The notes beneath the pieces were generated by a model, which did no database searches, had not been told where the DNA came from, and saw nothing but the letters and a program-made list of their open reading frames with translations. Shown here one piece after another: positions 8,237 through 17,032 of a DNA stretch of 64,000 nucleotides. Made by a program: the position numbers and the translations under genes. Positions within the stretch are counted from its first letter, which is position 1. Every line of letters starts with the position of its first letter. The stretch is from the NCBI RefSeq assembly GCF_002264395.1, contig NZ_NFVA01000004.1:96572-160571 (forward strand), in the 5' to 3' direction. The DNA is from Paenibacillus sp. VTT E-133291. GTDB taxonomy: Bacteria; Bacillota; Bacilli; Paenibacillales; Paenibacillaceae.

Positions 8237-9073
8237 ATGAAAAAACGTATTTCGGATATTGTTTCCATCATTGTAGGAGCATTGCTGTTCTCCTTGGCCG
8301 TTAACTTGTTTGTGATTCCGAACGAATTCGGTGAAGGCGGGGTAACGGGACTGACTATGATTACATACTATTTGTATCAATGGTCACCGGGTATTGTTAG
8401 CTTAATTCTTAATGCTTTATTATTGATTATGGGTTATAAATTTTTGGACAAAACGACGACGGTATACACGATTATTGCGGTGTTTTTTAACTCGTTATTC
8501 TTGATTCTTACGAAGAATTGGCATATCGCCAGCGATGAGTTGATCATCAATGCAATATTTGGAGGCATCTTGTCTGGTGTGGGTATCGGAATGATCATAC
8601 GCGTGGGTGGGACGACCGCAGGTTCAACCATTATCGCCAGAATCTTGCATAAATTTTTGGATTGGAACGTTAGCTACGCTCTTCTTCTGGTCGATTTAGT
8701 TGTGGTATTTGCTTCGTATTTCATCATTGGTGTTCAAAGTCTGATGTTTACGATTGTGATGCTCTATATAGCGACTAAGGTGATGGACTTCATTATTGAG
8801 GGAGTGAATCCTAAGAAGGCCATTACGATTGTATCCAAGGAGCAGGACAAAATTGCTGAACAAGTGAATCGAATCATGGATAGAGGGGTCACAGTCATTT
8901 ATGGCCGGGGATATTATACTAAAGAACCCAAAGAGCTGCTTTACATTGTCATTAGCAAACAGGAAGTGACCATGCTTAAGAAAATTGTAAGATCGATTGA
9001 TAAAGAGGCTTTTATCGCCATTCACGATGTAAGAGATGTGTTCGGGGAAGGCTTTGTGGAACTGGCAAAATAA
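8237..9073 (+). CDS. YitT family membrane protein (DUF161 / DUF2179)
   Basis: 278 residues. Five to six membrane helices (1-180; start KKRISDIVSIIVGALLFSLAV, the glycine-rich GEGGVTGLTM and IIRVGGTTAGSTIIAR segments are family hallmarks) followed by a soluble C-terminal DUF2179 domain (about 195-275; TIVSKEQDKIAEQVN, DRGVTVIYGRGYYT, FIAIHDVRDVFGEGF). B. subtilis has several paralogues; no transport substrate has been established. ATG after AGAAGGGG, 45 bases behind vanZ, so it may belong to the same transcript. Confidence 0.9.
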   Translation: MKKRISDIVSIIVGALLFSLAVNLFVIPNEFGEGGVTGLTMITYYLYQWSPGIVSLILNALLLIMGYKFLDKTTTVYTIIAVFFNSLFLILTKNWHIASDELIINAIFGGILSGVGIGMIIRVGGTTAGSTIIARILHKFLDWNVSYALLLVDLVVVFASYFIIGVQSLMFTIVMLYIATKVMDFIIEGVNPKKAITIVSKEQDKIAEQVNRIMDRGVTVIYGRGYYTKEPKELLYIVISKQEVTMLKKIVRSIDKEAFIAIHDVRDVFGEGFVELAK

Positions 9074-9081
9074 GAGCTAAA

Positions 9082-9127
9082 GTGCTGTCCGGTAGCTACC
9101 TGAGCTGCTTGGGCGGCTTTTTTTTTG
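9082..9127 (+). terminator. Rho-independent terminator
   Basis: GCTGTCC (9084-9090) pairs with GGGCGGC (9111-9117) with two G.T pairs, enclosing a small inner stem, and is followed by nine T. Confidence 0.7.
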
Positions 9128-9173
9128 GGTTGGGCATTCGAATGTGATAGATATCATTGCGTTTTCTGTTTGT

Positions 9174-9199
9174 TCACATTTTATTAAATTTTAAAGTGA
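9174..9199. promoter_or_regulatory. Imperfect palindrome upstream of hmp
   Basis: An AT-rich 26-bp imperfect inverted repeat with outer arms TCAC and GTGA. A second half-site pair, TGTGA-N6-TCATT (9143-9158), lies 16 bases upstream and resembles a weak Fnr/Crp box. In Firmicutes hmp is controlled by NO- or oxygen-responsive regulators (NsrR, ResD); these are candidate sites only. Confidence 0.25.
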
Positions 9200-9281
9200 T
9201 TCAGCGCACACTCGCTCATTTGCAGCTTCTATATGCTTGTTATAGAGGCATTATCTAATTGCAGGAGAGAGGGTTATTCAT

Positions 9282-10487
9282 ATGTTAGATCAACAAACGA
9301 TTGCTATTATAAAATCAACAGTTCCTGTATTACAGGTTCATGGAACAACCATTACTACGACGTTCTATGGCATGTTATTTGAAAACCATCCAGAGCTATT
9401 AAATATATTTAATCATGCCAATCAGCGGCAAGGCAGACAGCAGACAGCGCTTGCTAACGCAGTCCTAGCAGCGGCTATGAATATTGATCAACTAGAGAAT
9501 ATCTTACCAGTGGTGAAACAGATTGCTGAGAAGCATCGCGCGCTAGGTGTATTGCCTGAGCATTATCCGATTGTGGGTGAGACCTTGTTAGCTGCGATTG
9601 GGCAAGTGCTTGGCGATGCGGCAACACCGGAAATTATAGATGCATGGGCCAAGGCCTATGGTGTGATCGCAGATGCTTTCATTGGTGTGGAAGCGCAAAA
9701 GTATCGTGAAGCTGCGGAAGCTCCGGGGGGCTGGAGTGGATTCAGAAACTTTGTCGTCACTCGGAAGGTTAGAGAAAGTGAGCTTATTACTTCTTTTTAC
9801 CTGTCTCCTGAGGACGGAGGGGAGATCTCCTCTTATGCCCCGGGTCAGTACATCACGGTACGTGTTCAGCCTAAGGGCGAGGAATATTCCCATATTCGCC
9901 ACTACAGTTTGTCCAGTGCTCCGGGACAGATGTATTACCGTATCACTGTTAAACGGGAAGGCGAAGGGTTAGACAGACCCGCAGGCGTCGTATCTACTTA
10001 TCTGCATGATTTCGTCCAAGTGGGCTCTATTTTAGAAGTGGGTTCTCCAGCGGGCGATTTTGTACTGGATCAGCGTAGTGATACTCCGGTGGTTCTAATC
10101 AGTGGGGGTGTGGGCTTAACCCCAATGGTAAGTATGCTGGAGACAATAATTGCTGCACAGCCAGAACGCGAGGTAACCTATATTCATGCAGCCATCAATG
10201 GAAGTTTGCATGCTATGAAAGATAGGGTGGCAGATTTAGCGCAATCTCATTCTTCTCTTCGGTCCTATGTATGTTATGAATCTCCAAACGAAGGAGAACA
10301 GTACAATAGATCTGGTTATATTGATCTTTCTTGGCTTCAAGAAATAGCAGATGTGAACTCTGAATTCTATTTCTGTGGGCCGACCCCTTTTATGAAGGTC
10401 ATATATAAGGCGCTCAAGGAATGGAGGGTACCTGATGACAGAATTCATTTTGAATTTTTTGGCCCTGCCGGCAGTTTAGAAGAATAA
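9282..10487 (+). CDS. hmp: Flavohemoglobin (nitric oxide dioxygenase)
   Basis: 401 residues, the full three-domain length. Globin domain 1-137 with distal Tyr29 and proximal heme ligand His85 (AEKHRALGV), at the same numbers as in E. coli Hmp. FAD-binding domain about 150-260 with RHYSLSS. NAD(P)H-binding domain about 265-400 with [13 protein letters not shown] and FCGPTPFM. It converts NO and O2 to nitrate with NAD(P)H. ATG follows GGAGAGAGGG. It stands alone between two terminators, and a NOS gene lies 3.6 kb downstream, so the organism both makes and destroys NO. Confidence 0.96.
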   Translation: MLDQQTIAIIKSTVPVLQVHGTTITTTFYGMLFENHPELLNIFNHANQRQGRQQTALANAVLAAAMNIDQLENILPVVKQIAEKHRALGVLPEHYPIVGETLLAAIGQVLGDAATPEIIDAWAKAYGVIADAFIGVEAQKYREAAEAPGGWSGFRNFVVTRKVRESELITSFYLSPEDGGEISSYAPGQYITVRVQPKGEEYSHIRHYSLSSAPGQMYYRITVKREGEGLDRPAGVVSTYLHDFVQVGSILEVGSPAGDFVLDQRSDTPVVLISGGVGLTPMVSMLETIIAAQPEREVTYIHAAINGSLHAMKDRVADLAQSHSSLRSYVCYESPNEGEQYNRSGYIDLSWLQEIADVNSEFYFCGPTPFMKVIYKALKEWRVPDDRIHFEFFGPAGSLEE

Positions 10488-10495
10488 TATATAAC

Positions 10496-10532
10496 AAAAA
10501 GCGCTTCAGCCGATTGGCTGAAGCGCTTTTTG
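10496..10532. terminator. Bidirectional terminator
   Basis: AAAAAGCGCTTCAGCC and GGCTGAAGCGCTTTTT form a perfect 16-bp stem around GATT. It serves hmp on the plus strand and the stalk-domain gene on the minus strand. Confidence 0.92.
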
Positions 10533-10546
10533 TTTTGCGTTAGTAT

Positions 10547-11650
10547 TTATTTGAAAGAAGCAAATGGATCGGTGCCTTTAGGCAATATTGAACTGAAATT
10601 AAAGGTGTAGGTAGGAATTCCAGCTGCATAAGGTGCGATTTCATATTGTTGATAGAAGATAGCTAAGCCACTTTCACTGACGTAGAAGGCTGGTTTATCT
10701 GTGAGTCCACCCGTTGACTCCGGAAAAGCAATATCCTTAGTGCTTGCCTTCAACATTTTATCTAGCTTTTGTTTGTAGTTTGGTTCTGCCTTTAGCAGGT
10801 CTTTAAGCTCTATCTTCTTACCATCCTTCAGCGAGAAGGTATGTCCCTCGCGCATGGTACCGCCGTGTGCTCCACCGCTGTAACCATATTGATCGACTAC
10901 AATACTAAGTATGCCTTCGCGGTTAAAGGTGACAACATAATTTTGAGAATAGTCATATTTATTCTCTATCGTACCATCTCTACGGCTAGACTCTTTCTCA
11001 GCCTCTGACACGAATAGTTCAGCCTCTTTTTTGAAGGTAGCATTAATCGTATTTTGCACTTCATCGGTTAGACCGCTGATTTTTGGATATTGTACTTTAA
11101 TACTAGCATTCTTATTGCTCTTGTCTAAGGCAACAGAGGTGATCTTGATGTCATTCATCACCTTATTGCTAAGCTCAAGCGATTTCTGAGCTGGATTATA
11201 TACGCCTTGAACACCTAAATAATCATTTAACAGTTTGAAAGGAACATATAAGCGGTCATTGATCATCTTCACTTCATGATTTCCGGTCATGCTATAAATG
11301 TAATATCCGTTTAAATCGGTACTGACGCCATAGTCAGAGACCTCCATGTTCAGCTTCGCCGAGTCACTACCTACACTGTAAGTCTTTGTGGTTGAATTGT
11401 ATTGAATAGCAAGGCCGAAGGCATCACGCAATACGGTTAAAGGGATCATGGTATTTCCATCTACGATTTTTCCTTGCTGCGTTAAGACTTGGCCTTTATA
11501 TTTAAGCACCACAGAAGGCTGCTGAACGGCTTGTTTAACCGTTTTCGTGGTCGTTGCAGCCTGAACAGAATTCCCTCCGATGAGTCCAGTACCTCCAAGT
11601 AATACTCCAGTTGCTAATACAGCAGACGTCCATTTCATAGTTTTGTTCAT
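10547..11650 (-). CDS. Secreted stalk-domain protein with RsiV-like (DUF3298) domain
   Basis: 367 residues. Signal peptide about 1-31 (TSAVLATGVLLGGTGLIGG..VQA); copper-amine-oxidase-N-like stalk domain about 45-165 (GNTMIPLTVLRDAFGLAI, NDRLYVPFKLLNDYLGV); DUF4163/DUF3298 region about 175-365 with the signature DQYGYSGGAHGGTM. The same DUF3298 fold forms the lysozyme-binding outside part of the anti-sigma factor RsiV, but here there is no membrane anchor or anti-sigma domain, so it may bind cell wall or a lysozyme-like ligand. Start after GGAGAGGAGAAATTAAATC. Function unproven. Confidence 0.8.
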   Translation of the reverse strand: MNKTMKWTSAVLATGVLLGGTGLIGGNSVQAATTTKTVKQAVQQPSVVLKYKGQVLTQQGKIVDGNTMIPLTVLRDAFGLAIQYNSTTKTYSVGSDSAKLNMEVSDYGVSTDLNGYYIYSMTGNHEVKMINDRLYVPFKLLNDYLGVQGVYNPAQKSLELSNKVMNDIKITSVALDKSNKNASIKVQYPKISGLTDEVQNTINATFKKEAELFVSEAEKESSRRDGTIENKYDYSQNYVVTFNREGILSIVVDQYGYSGGAHGGTMREGHTFSLKDGKKIELKDLLKAEPNYKQKLDKMLKASTKDIAFPESTGGLTDKPAFYVSESGLAIFYQQYEIAPYAAGIPTYTFNFSSILPKGTDPFASFK

Positions 11651-11832
11651 GATTTAATTTCTCCTCTCCAATGATGGGCTTATGTAGTTCATTATGATTT
11701 TTGATGTTGTCTATCACTCCTACAATTATACCTAGGCCCCCAATAGATTTGATTACAAACAGGGTTACAGTGTTGTTGCATAGACGTGCAAAAGGTATAT
11801 ACTTTTTAACCATTTATTAATTTTTGACACAA

Positions 11833-12690
11833 TCATAAGGACTTTAAAGTAATTACGGTAAGCTCGGGGCGGCAATTAAAACGTATAGGCATACGAGTCA
11901 CTCCAATCCCGCGTGTGGTATAGATCTGGAGTCGACTATCTGGGAGCTGGTATAGTCCGCTTGAATATTTACTGCCGTGAGGCGGAGTATACAAGGCACC
12001 TACAAAGGGGAGACGCACCTGTCCTCCGTGACTATGGCCGGACAATTGCAGATCTATGGGAAGATCACTATATTCATCAGCAAAATCAGGCTCGTGAGCA
12101 AGGAGTAGGGTACATGCCTTATCAGGGATATGGCGTAGCGCCTGATGAATATCTGCTTTGCCGACCCACGGATCATCTACTCCAGCTAGATAAAGCGCCT
12201 CCGCATCTTTTTTTAAGACAATATGTTCATTATGAAGCACGTGGAAGCCAGATTGCGCTAACCCTTTCGTTACAGCTTTCCTAGTACCAAAAGCATCGTG
12301 GTTACCTAATACAGCATATTGTCCAAAGGGTGCCCGCAACTGTGAACATAAGTCTACAGCCTCAGAAATATATTCGGTTGAATGATCGAGTAGATCCCCA
12401 GTGAAGCAGATCAGATCTGGACTTACATGTTGAATTTGCTGTACTAACTCTGTTAAGGCTTCGGACTTCGTATACACGCCTAAGTGTAAATCACTGAAAT
12501 GAACGATACGAAATCTATCGAATGTTGGAGGGAGTAGAGGAAGCTTTATATCTATATGTTTAACTTCAAGCCAGTAGGGCTCGACCCAGTGAGAATAAAT
12601 GCCGGTCGCACTAGCGGTTCCAAGCAGCCCGAGCGACACTTGAGCACTTTTCTTCAGAAATTGGCGTCTGCTAATAGGTTTAGTATTCAT
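11833..12690 (-). CDS. Tat-exported metallophosphoesterase (YkuE/YaeI-like)
   Basis: 285 residues. The N-terminus has a twin-arginine signal, SRRQFLKK followed by a hydrophobic stretch (about 16-28), so it is exported folded, probably with its metals. The calcineurin-like phosphoesterase motifs are complete: FSDLHLG, FTGDLLDH, LGNHDAFG, LLAHEPDF and LSGHSHGGQ. B. subtilis YkuE is a Tat-dependent, metal-binding wall-associated phosphodiesterase of the same type; UDP-sugar diphosphatase activity is known for E. coli relatives. It is a single-gene unit, divergent from the chemoreceptor-like gene. Confidence 0.9.
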   Translation of the reverse strand: MNTKPISRRQFLKKSAQVSLGLLGTASATGIYSHWVEPYWLEVKHIDIKLPLLPPTFDRFRIVHFSDLHLGVYTKSEALTELVQQIQHVSPDLICFTGDLLDHSTEYISEAVDLCSQLRAPFGQYAVLGNHDAFGTRKAVTKGLAQSGFHVLHNEHIVLKKDAEALYLAGVDDPWVGKADIHQALRHIPDKACTLLLAHEPDFADEYSDLPIDLQLSGHSHGGQVRLPFVGALYTPPHGSKYSSGLYQLPDSRLQIYTTRGIGVTRMPIRFNCRPELTVITLKSL

Positions 12691-12796
12691 GAATCCATCC
12701 TACGGTAGAATTGTTACTTTAATATGACAATATTCATTATGTCACCCATTGTGTCGATAAACTTACATATACATTTACTTAATGGGAGATGAACAG

Positions 12797-13618
12797 ATGA
12801 GTATTATCGATGCCTTAGTCCTCGCAGCACCTTATTTCAAAAAGATTCACTCGCAGGATATTATGATTGGAATCACGGACAGGGAAATCTTCCAGTATTA
12901 TACTCCTAGTAATGCCATTAATCTTGGATTGGTTAAAGGAAGTCCTATTCCACCTGAAGACTTAACCATTTCAAATGGATTGAAAGGTGAGGTTAGCTTT
13001 AACCGCATTCCAGCAGAAATATATGGATCTCCTGTGATTTCAACATGTGTTCCTATATATGGAACAGATAACGAGGTAGTGGGCGTGTTCGCAATTGCTT
13101 ACACACTGGAGAACGAGAATAAGCTTGAGGTATTTACAGAAGAGATTAATGGGATAAGCAATCACCTAATGGATATGGTTCAGAGCGTAGCTGCCCAATC
13201 TGAAGAATTATCGGCCACCTCTCAACAAATATTAGATAATACACGTAGAGCGGTAACGGAGTCTCAAGAAGTAAATAAGGTTACTAGCTTCATTCGTGAA
13301 ATTTCTGAGCAGACGAATCTGCTAGGACTAAATGCGGCCATCGAAGCTGCGCGTGTAGGAGAGCAGGGGGCGGGCTTTGGCGTTGTGGCTAAGGAAGTAC
13401 GCAAACTGTCTGTAAATACCAAAGAAGCAACCCATAATATTGAAAAATCACTCAGTGATGTTCAAAAGTCCATTAAACAAATGGAGCTGGAAATTGAAGC
13501 GATCTCCGCTTCTTCACACGCACAAGCAGAACTTGTCACCGAATTCAGCGGGGTAATTGAACGCTTGAATAAGGCCAGCAAAGAAATGACTACTTTCATG
13601 CAATCCATCATCCAGTAG
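12797..13618 (+). CDS. Soluble methyl-accepting chemotaxis-like protein
   Basis: 273 residues. An N-terminal small-ligand sensor-like domain (about 1-110; it reads like a cytosolic PAS/Cache fold) is joined directly to a short MCP signalling domain (about 125-270). The hairpin tip [35 protein letters not shown] is clear, but no membrane helix or HAMP domain is present and the coiled coil is short. It may act as a cytoplasmic receptor binding CheA/CheW. The start was set at ATG 12797 because GGGAGATG ends five bases before it; the ATG at 12782 lies before that ribosome site. Confidence 0.82.
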   Translation: MSIIDALVLAAPYFKKIHSQDIMIGITDREIFQYYTPSNAINLGLVKGSPIPPEDLTISNGLKGEVSFNRIPAEIYGSPVISTCVPIYGTDNEVVGVFAIAYTLENENKLEVFTEEINGISNHLMDMVQSVAAQSEELSATSQQILDNTRRAVTESQEVNKVTSFIREISEQTNLLGLNAAIEAARVGEQGAGFGVVAKEVRKLSVNTKEATHNIEKSLSDVQKSIKQMELEIEAISASSHAQAELVTEFSGVIERLNKASKEMTTFMQSIIQ

Positions 13619-13695
13619 GGTGTATGCATAAAGTTACTTATCCTAAACCATGCTAGAAGAGACAGGCGCATTTCAGAAGGGAGCGAATTTCATTT

Positions 13696-13974
13696 ATGAA
13701 ACAACCCGATTCCAGTCTGCAAGCGAACGACAATGTAACTCAAGCCAAAAATGCTTTAGGCAAACTTCATTTCTCTGTCTCTCAGGCGCTTAGTCATCCA
13801 ACAGAACAGACTTTGGCACAGGCTGAGAACCGTTTGGCGCATACCGAACAGGCGGTGGAGCAAGCTCAGGCCTGGTTAGGCCCCCAAGGTGTGGAGTTGG
13901 CTGAAGAACTGCTGGCCGAGGATAAGAGCAGGCTTGCTGCATTGAAGACGCAAGGGAAACGTTCAGAACGCTAG
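13696..13974 (+). CDS. Small helical protein of unknown function
   Basis: 92 residues, not recognised. It is rich in Ala, Gln and Glu with a heptad-like pattern (LAQAENRLAHTEQAVEQAQ), predicting two or more amphipathic helices and a coiled coil; it has no signal peptide, membrane segment or cysteine. ATG follows GAAGGGAG. It lies 77 bases behind the soluble chemoreceptor gene and ends in a strong terminator, so the two may be co-transcribed. Confidence 0.7.
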   Translation: MKQPDSSLQANDNVTQAKNALGKLHFSVSQALSHPTEQTLAQAENRLAHTEQAVEQAQAWLGPQGVELAEELLAEDKSRLAALKTQGKRSER

Positions 13975-13985
13975 ATGTTCCTGCT

Positions 13986-14024
13986 ACAACCCGTGAGGCG
14001 ACTAAGCTTCACGGGTTGTTCTCA
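13986..14024 (+). terminator. Rho-independent terminator
   Basis: ACAACCCGTGA pairs with TCACGGGTTGT, followed by TCTC, just after the small helical protein. Confidence 0.75.
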
Positions 14025-14114
14025 TGCACTGTTTCTTTAAGGGTGTAGCTTAGGATTGAGGATGGTATACTGGATTGAAGGTTCTGGCAAGAGCTTGGAT
14101 GGGGGATAAACGAT

Positions 14115-15236
14115 ATGAATGGTAAGGACATTGAAGAGTTAACCCGGCAGGCGGAGGCTTTCGTTCGACAATGTTACGCTGAACTTGATAAGACTGAAGC
14201 TGATATGGATCATCGCATCCAAGCCGTACGAGAAGAAATTAATCAATCCGGGAGTTACACACATACAACGGAAGAGTTGGCTCATGGGGCAAGAATGGCT
14301 TGGCGAAATAATAGCCGCTGCATTGGCCGCCTCTTCTGGCAATCCATTGAGCTGATGGATGAACGTCTGGCAGAGACCGAGGAGGATATTGCTGAAGCTT
14401 TGCTGCGACATCTGGAAAAGGCGAGTAATGGAGGACGCATTCGTCCACTTATCACGGTCTTCCGCAGCGGGGTAGATCCTGACCGGAGAATCCGGATTTG
14501 GAACCATCAATTGATTCGTTACGCGGGATATCCTGGTGATGCTGAACATGAACGCGCTGGTGATCCGGCATCGGATGAATTTACGAAATTGTGCCAACAA
14601 CTAGGCTGGCAGGGAACAAGGGGCGATTTTGATGTATTGCCGCTAGTGATCAGCATAGGTAATGGGCATCCCCATGTATTTCCTATTCCTCAATACCTCA
14701 TTCAGGAGGTACCGTTAACGCATCCCGAAATTGAACGTTTTGCAGAGCTTCAGCTTCGCTGGTATTCTGTACCGATCATTTCGGACATGCAGTTGGAGAT
14801 TGGGGGAATTCTATACCCCGCGGCTCCTTTTAACGGCTGGTACATGGAGACTGAAATAGGCTCACGTAACTTAGGGGATACTGGACGATATAACACTTTG
14901 CCGGCTGTAGCTGATCTGATGGGACTTGACCGCTCCAGTAACACAACGCTTTGGAAGGATCGGGTGCTTCTTGAGTTGAATCGTGCAGTACTGCATTCCT
15001 TTAAGCAAGCTGGGGTCAGTATCGTTGATCACCATACAGCAGCCGATCAATTTGTGAGATTCCAAGAGCAGGAGCAGGGACATGAACGTCAGGTTTCGGG
15101 ACGCTGGTCATGGCTGATCCCCCCTATGTCTCCGTCGTCTACACCGATTTGGCATGACAGTAAGCTGAAAGAATATGATTACAGCCCTCGTTTCCTTTAT
15201 CAGCGATCACCTGTGGCCACCTGCCCTTTTCACTAG
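14115..15236 (+). CDS. nos: Nitric oxide synthase oxygenase
   Basis: 373 residues, the length of bacterial NOS that has only the oxygenase domain and borrows reductase partners. The heme-thiolate ligand is Cys69 in WRNNSRCIGRLFW, the strongest family signature. The substrate-arginine region is seen as GWYMETEIGSRNL (the glutamate binds the guanidinium group), and the C-terminus has the SGRWSWLIPPMSPSSTPIWH segment near the pterin site. It makes NO from L-arginine. ATG after GGGGGATAAACGAT. Monocistronic between two terminators; no reductase gene is near. Confidence 0.96.
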   Translation: MNGKDIEELTRQAEAFVRQCYAELDKTEADMDHRIQAVREEINQSGSYTHTTEELAHGARMAWRNNSRCIGRLFWQSIELMDERLAETEEDIAEALLRHLEKASNGGRIRPLITVFRSGVDPDRRIRIWNHQLIRYAGYPGDAEHERAGDPASDEFTKLCQQLGWQGTRGDFDVLPLVISIGNGHPHVFPIPQYLIQEVPLTHPEIERFAELQLRWYSVPIISDMQLEIGGILYPAAPFNGWYMETEIGSRNLGDTGRYNTLPAVADLMGLDRSSNTTLWKDRVLLELNRAVLHSFKQAGVSIVDHHTAADQFVRFQEQEQGHERQVSGRWSWLIPPMSPSSTPIWHDSKLKEYDYSPRFLYQRSPVATCPFH

Positions 15237-15252
15237 CCATCGAATTTATGAT

Positions 15253-15297
15253 CAAAAAAGCGCCAAGTTCCCCTTATAAGGAAACTGGCGCTTTTTA
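15253..15297. terminator. Bidirectional terminator
   Basis: AAAAAAGCGCCAAGTTCC and GGAAACTGGCGCTTTTT form a long stem with one mismatch. It closes nos on the plus strand and the convergent TetR gene on the minus strand. Confidence 0.88.
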
Positions 15298-15936
15298 GGC
15301 TTTTAAATGATCCAGGAAAATTCGTTTGAGAAGCTCAAGCTGATCGTCGGAGTCTAGGTCCGATTCTAGCAGGAGAATATTCTTTTTCATCGTTAGTTTC
15401 CTGGAAAAGAGGGCAAAGCTATTCATAAGAGTGATCAAGGTCTCTTTCACAGGGAGACCGGCACGAATAGAACCGTCTTCCACTCCATTTTGAATGATTC
15501 TGGAGTATTCATGCCAGATCTTACGATTGAGTGCATTGAAATTCAGCACATCCTCCACAGGCTCACTCGAGTGTGAGGCGTAGCTTTCGAAATTGACCAT
15601 AAAGATAATACTTAGATGATTCTGATCCAGTATAAAGAAATCAAATAATTTCTCAATCTTTTCAAGACAGGTAAGTGGCAAGTCGGCCACATATTTAAAA
15701 TAATCGAGCATAGGCTCCAGCATTCGGGTGGCCACAGCCACGATGAGCTTTTCTTTTCTAGGAAAATATCGAAACAACGTCGCAATCCCTATATTTGCTT
15801 CACTCGCGACATCCTGCATCGTCGATTTTTCAATTCCTTTTTGCGAAAATACCTGTTCTGCCGCTTCGAGAATCGCAAATAATCGTTGCTGCTTACCGTC
15901 GGATCTTTCTTTTTCGTAGCGTGTTTTAGGATTCAT
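15295..15936 (-). CDS. TetR/AcrR family transcriptional regulator
   Basis: 213 residues. N-terminal TetR helix-turn-helix (about 15-62: ILEAAEQVFSQKGIEKSTMQDVASEANIGIATLFRYFPRKEKLIV). The C-terminal all-helical ligand domain is of unknown specificity. It is divergent from the SDR gene at 16125, with the palindrome TGATAG-TGTGA-CTATCA (16061-16077) between them, so it probably represses that gene and itself. Confidence 0.88.
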   Translation of the reverse strand: MNPKTRYEKERSDGKQQRLFAILEAAEQVFSQKGIEKSTMQDVASEANIGIATLFRYFPRKEKLIVAVATRMLEPMLDYFKYVADLPLTCLEKIEKLFDFFILDQNHLSIIFMVNFESYASHSSEPVEDVLNFNALNRKIWHEYSRIIQNGVEDGSIRAGLPVKETLITLMNSFALFSRKLTMKKNILLLESDLDSDDQLELLKRIFLDHLKA

Positions 15937-16060
15937 GAGGGATAGACCCTTCCATTTTTTGATTAGGTTCTTTAATTATTAGTATTATATCCACCGTTTA
16001 TTGGATTAAGCAAGGAGTAGTTGTAGTTGTTTCATAATAATGATATGATGTATATCACAG

Positions 16061-16077
16061 TGATAGTGTGACTATCA
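16061..16077. promoter_or_regulatory. Probable TetR operator
   Basis: TGATAG and CTATCA are perfect arms around TGTGA, a 17-bp inverted repeat between the divergent tetR and SDR genes and 34 bases before the SDR ribosome site. Confidence 0.5.
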
Positions 16078-16124
16078 TCACTCGAATTATTATATCACAA
16101 TACGATTATAGAGGAGACTTAATT

Positions 16125-16877
16125 ATGAATCGTCTAACTAATAAAGTAGCAATCATTACAGGTGCAGGCAGCGGTATGGGTCGTGAAGAAGCGCTTTTGA
16201 TGTCCAAAGAGGGCGCTACAGTTGTAGCAACAGATATTAACGAAGCTGCCGTACAAGCGGTTGTGAAGGAAATCGAAGCCAATGGTGGACAAGCAGCAGC
16301 TTATGCACATAATGTAGCTTCTGAAGAAGATTGGATTAAGGTTGTAGAAGATGTGGTTAGCAAGTTTGGTAAAATTGATATCCTGGTAAATAACGCAGGG
16401 ATCTCTTTCCCCGTTCAATTGCTTGAATCCACTGTTGATCAATGGAACAAAGTAATGAACATTAACGTGAGCAGCGTATTCTTAGGCATGAAGCATGTTG
16501 TTCCTCAAATGCAGAACAATAAAGGCGGTTCCATCGTCAATATTTCCTCCATCGCAGGTTTGACGGGCAGCAGCGGTGCTGGCGCTTATACAGCTTCTAA
16601 AGGTGCCGTTCGTATGCTGAGTAAAGCAGCAGCTGTAGACTTTGGTAAAGATAACATCCGCGTGAACTCTGTTCACCCAGGCTTTATCGAAACCCCAATG
16701 AGTGCTGAATTTGTAAATGACGAAAGAATGCATAGCTTCTTTATGTCCCAGACTGCATTGCCACGCGTTGGACGTGCTTCTGAAGTAGCTGAAGCTGTAT
16801 TGTTCTTGGCTTCTGATGAAGCTTCATACATTACAGGTGTTGAGCTGCCAGTTGATGGCGGAGTGGTAGCTAAATAA
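16125..16877 (+). CDS. Short-chain dehydrogenase/reductase (SDR)
   Basis: 250 residues, classical SDR length. Rossmann motif TGAGSGMG (12-19), Asp37 after the second strand (suggesting NAD preference), NNAG (89-92), and the active site Ser141/142, Tyr155 and Lys159 (YTASKG). The C-terminal ASYITGVELPVDGG segment is typical of FabG-like SDRs. The start is ATG 16125, four bases after GAGGAGACTT; the frame is open 57 bases further upstream, through the operator, but without a ribosome site. Likely controlled by the divergent TetR protein. Substrate unknown. Confidence 0.92.
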   Translation: MNRLTNKVAIITGAGSGMGREEALLMSKEGATVVATDINEAAVQAVVKEIEANGGQAAAYAHNVASEEDWIKVVEDVVSKFGKIDILVNNAGISFPVQLLESTVDQWNKVMNINVSSVFLGMKHVVPQMQNNKGGSIVNISSIAGLTGSSGAGAYTASKGAVRMLSKAAAVDFGKDNIRVNSVHPGFIETPMSAEFVNDERMHSFFMSQTALPRVGRASEVAEAVLFLASDEASYITGVELPVDGGVVAK

Positions 16878-16911
16878 TAAATTTATAAATAGGAAACACT
16901 AAGAAAGCCGT

Positions 16912-16952
16912 CTCATGCGTAGAATCTGTCTATACGTAGGGCGGCTTTTTTG
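16912..16952 (+). terminator. Rho-independent terminator
   Basis: AAAGCCGTC..CGTAGA pairs with TCTATACG..GGCGGCTTT, followed by six T, after the SDR gene. Confidence 0.75.
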
Positions 16953-17032
16953 CACCCATTTCTACCGAACATTAGCCTACAACCCTGCATAACATATAGC
17001 ACTTGTAAGTAGGAGAAGGGTGTGGTTCGGAG

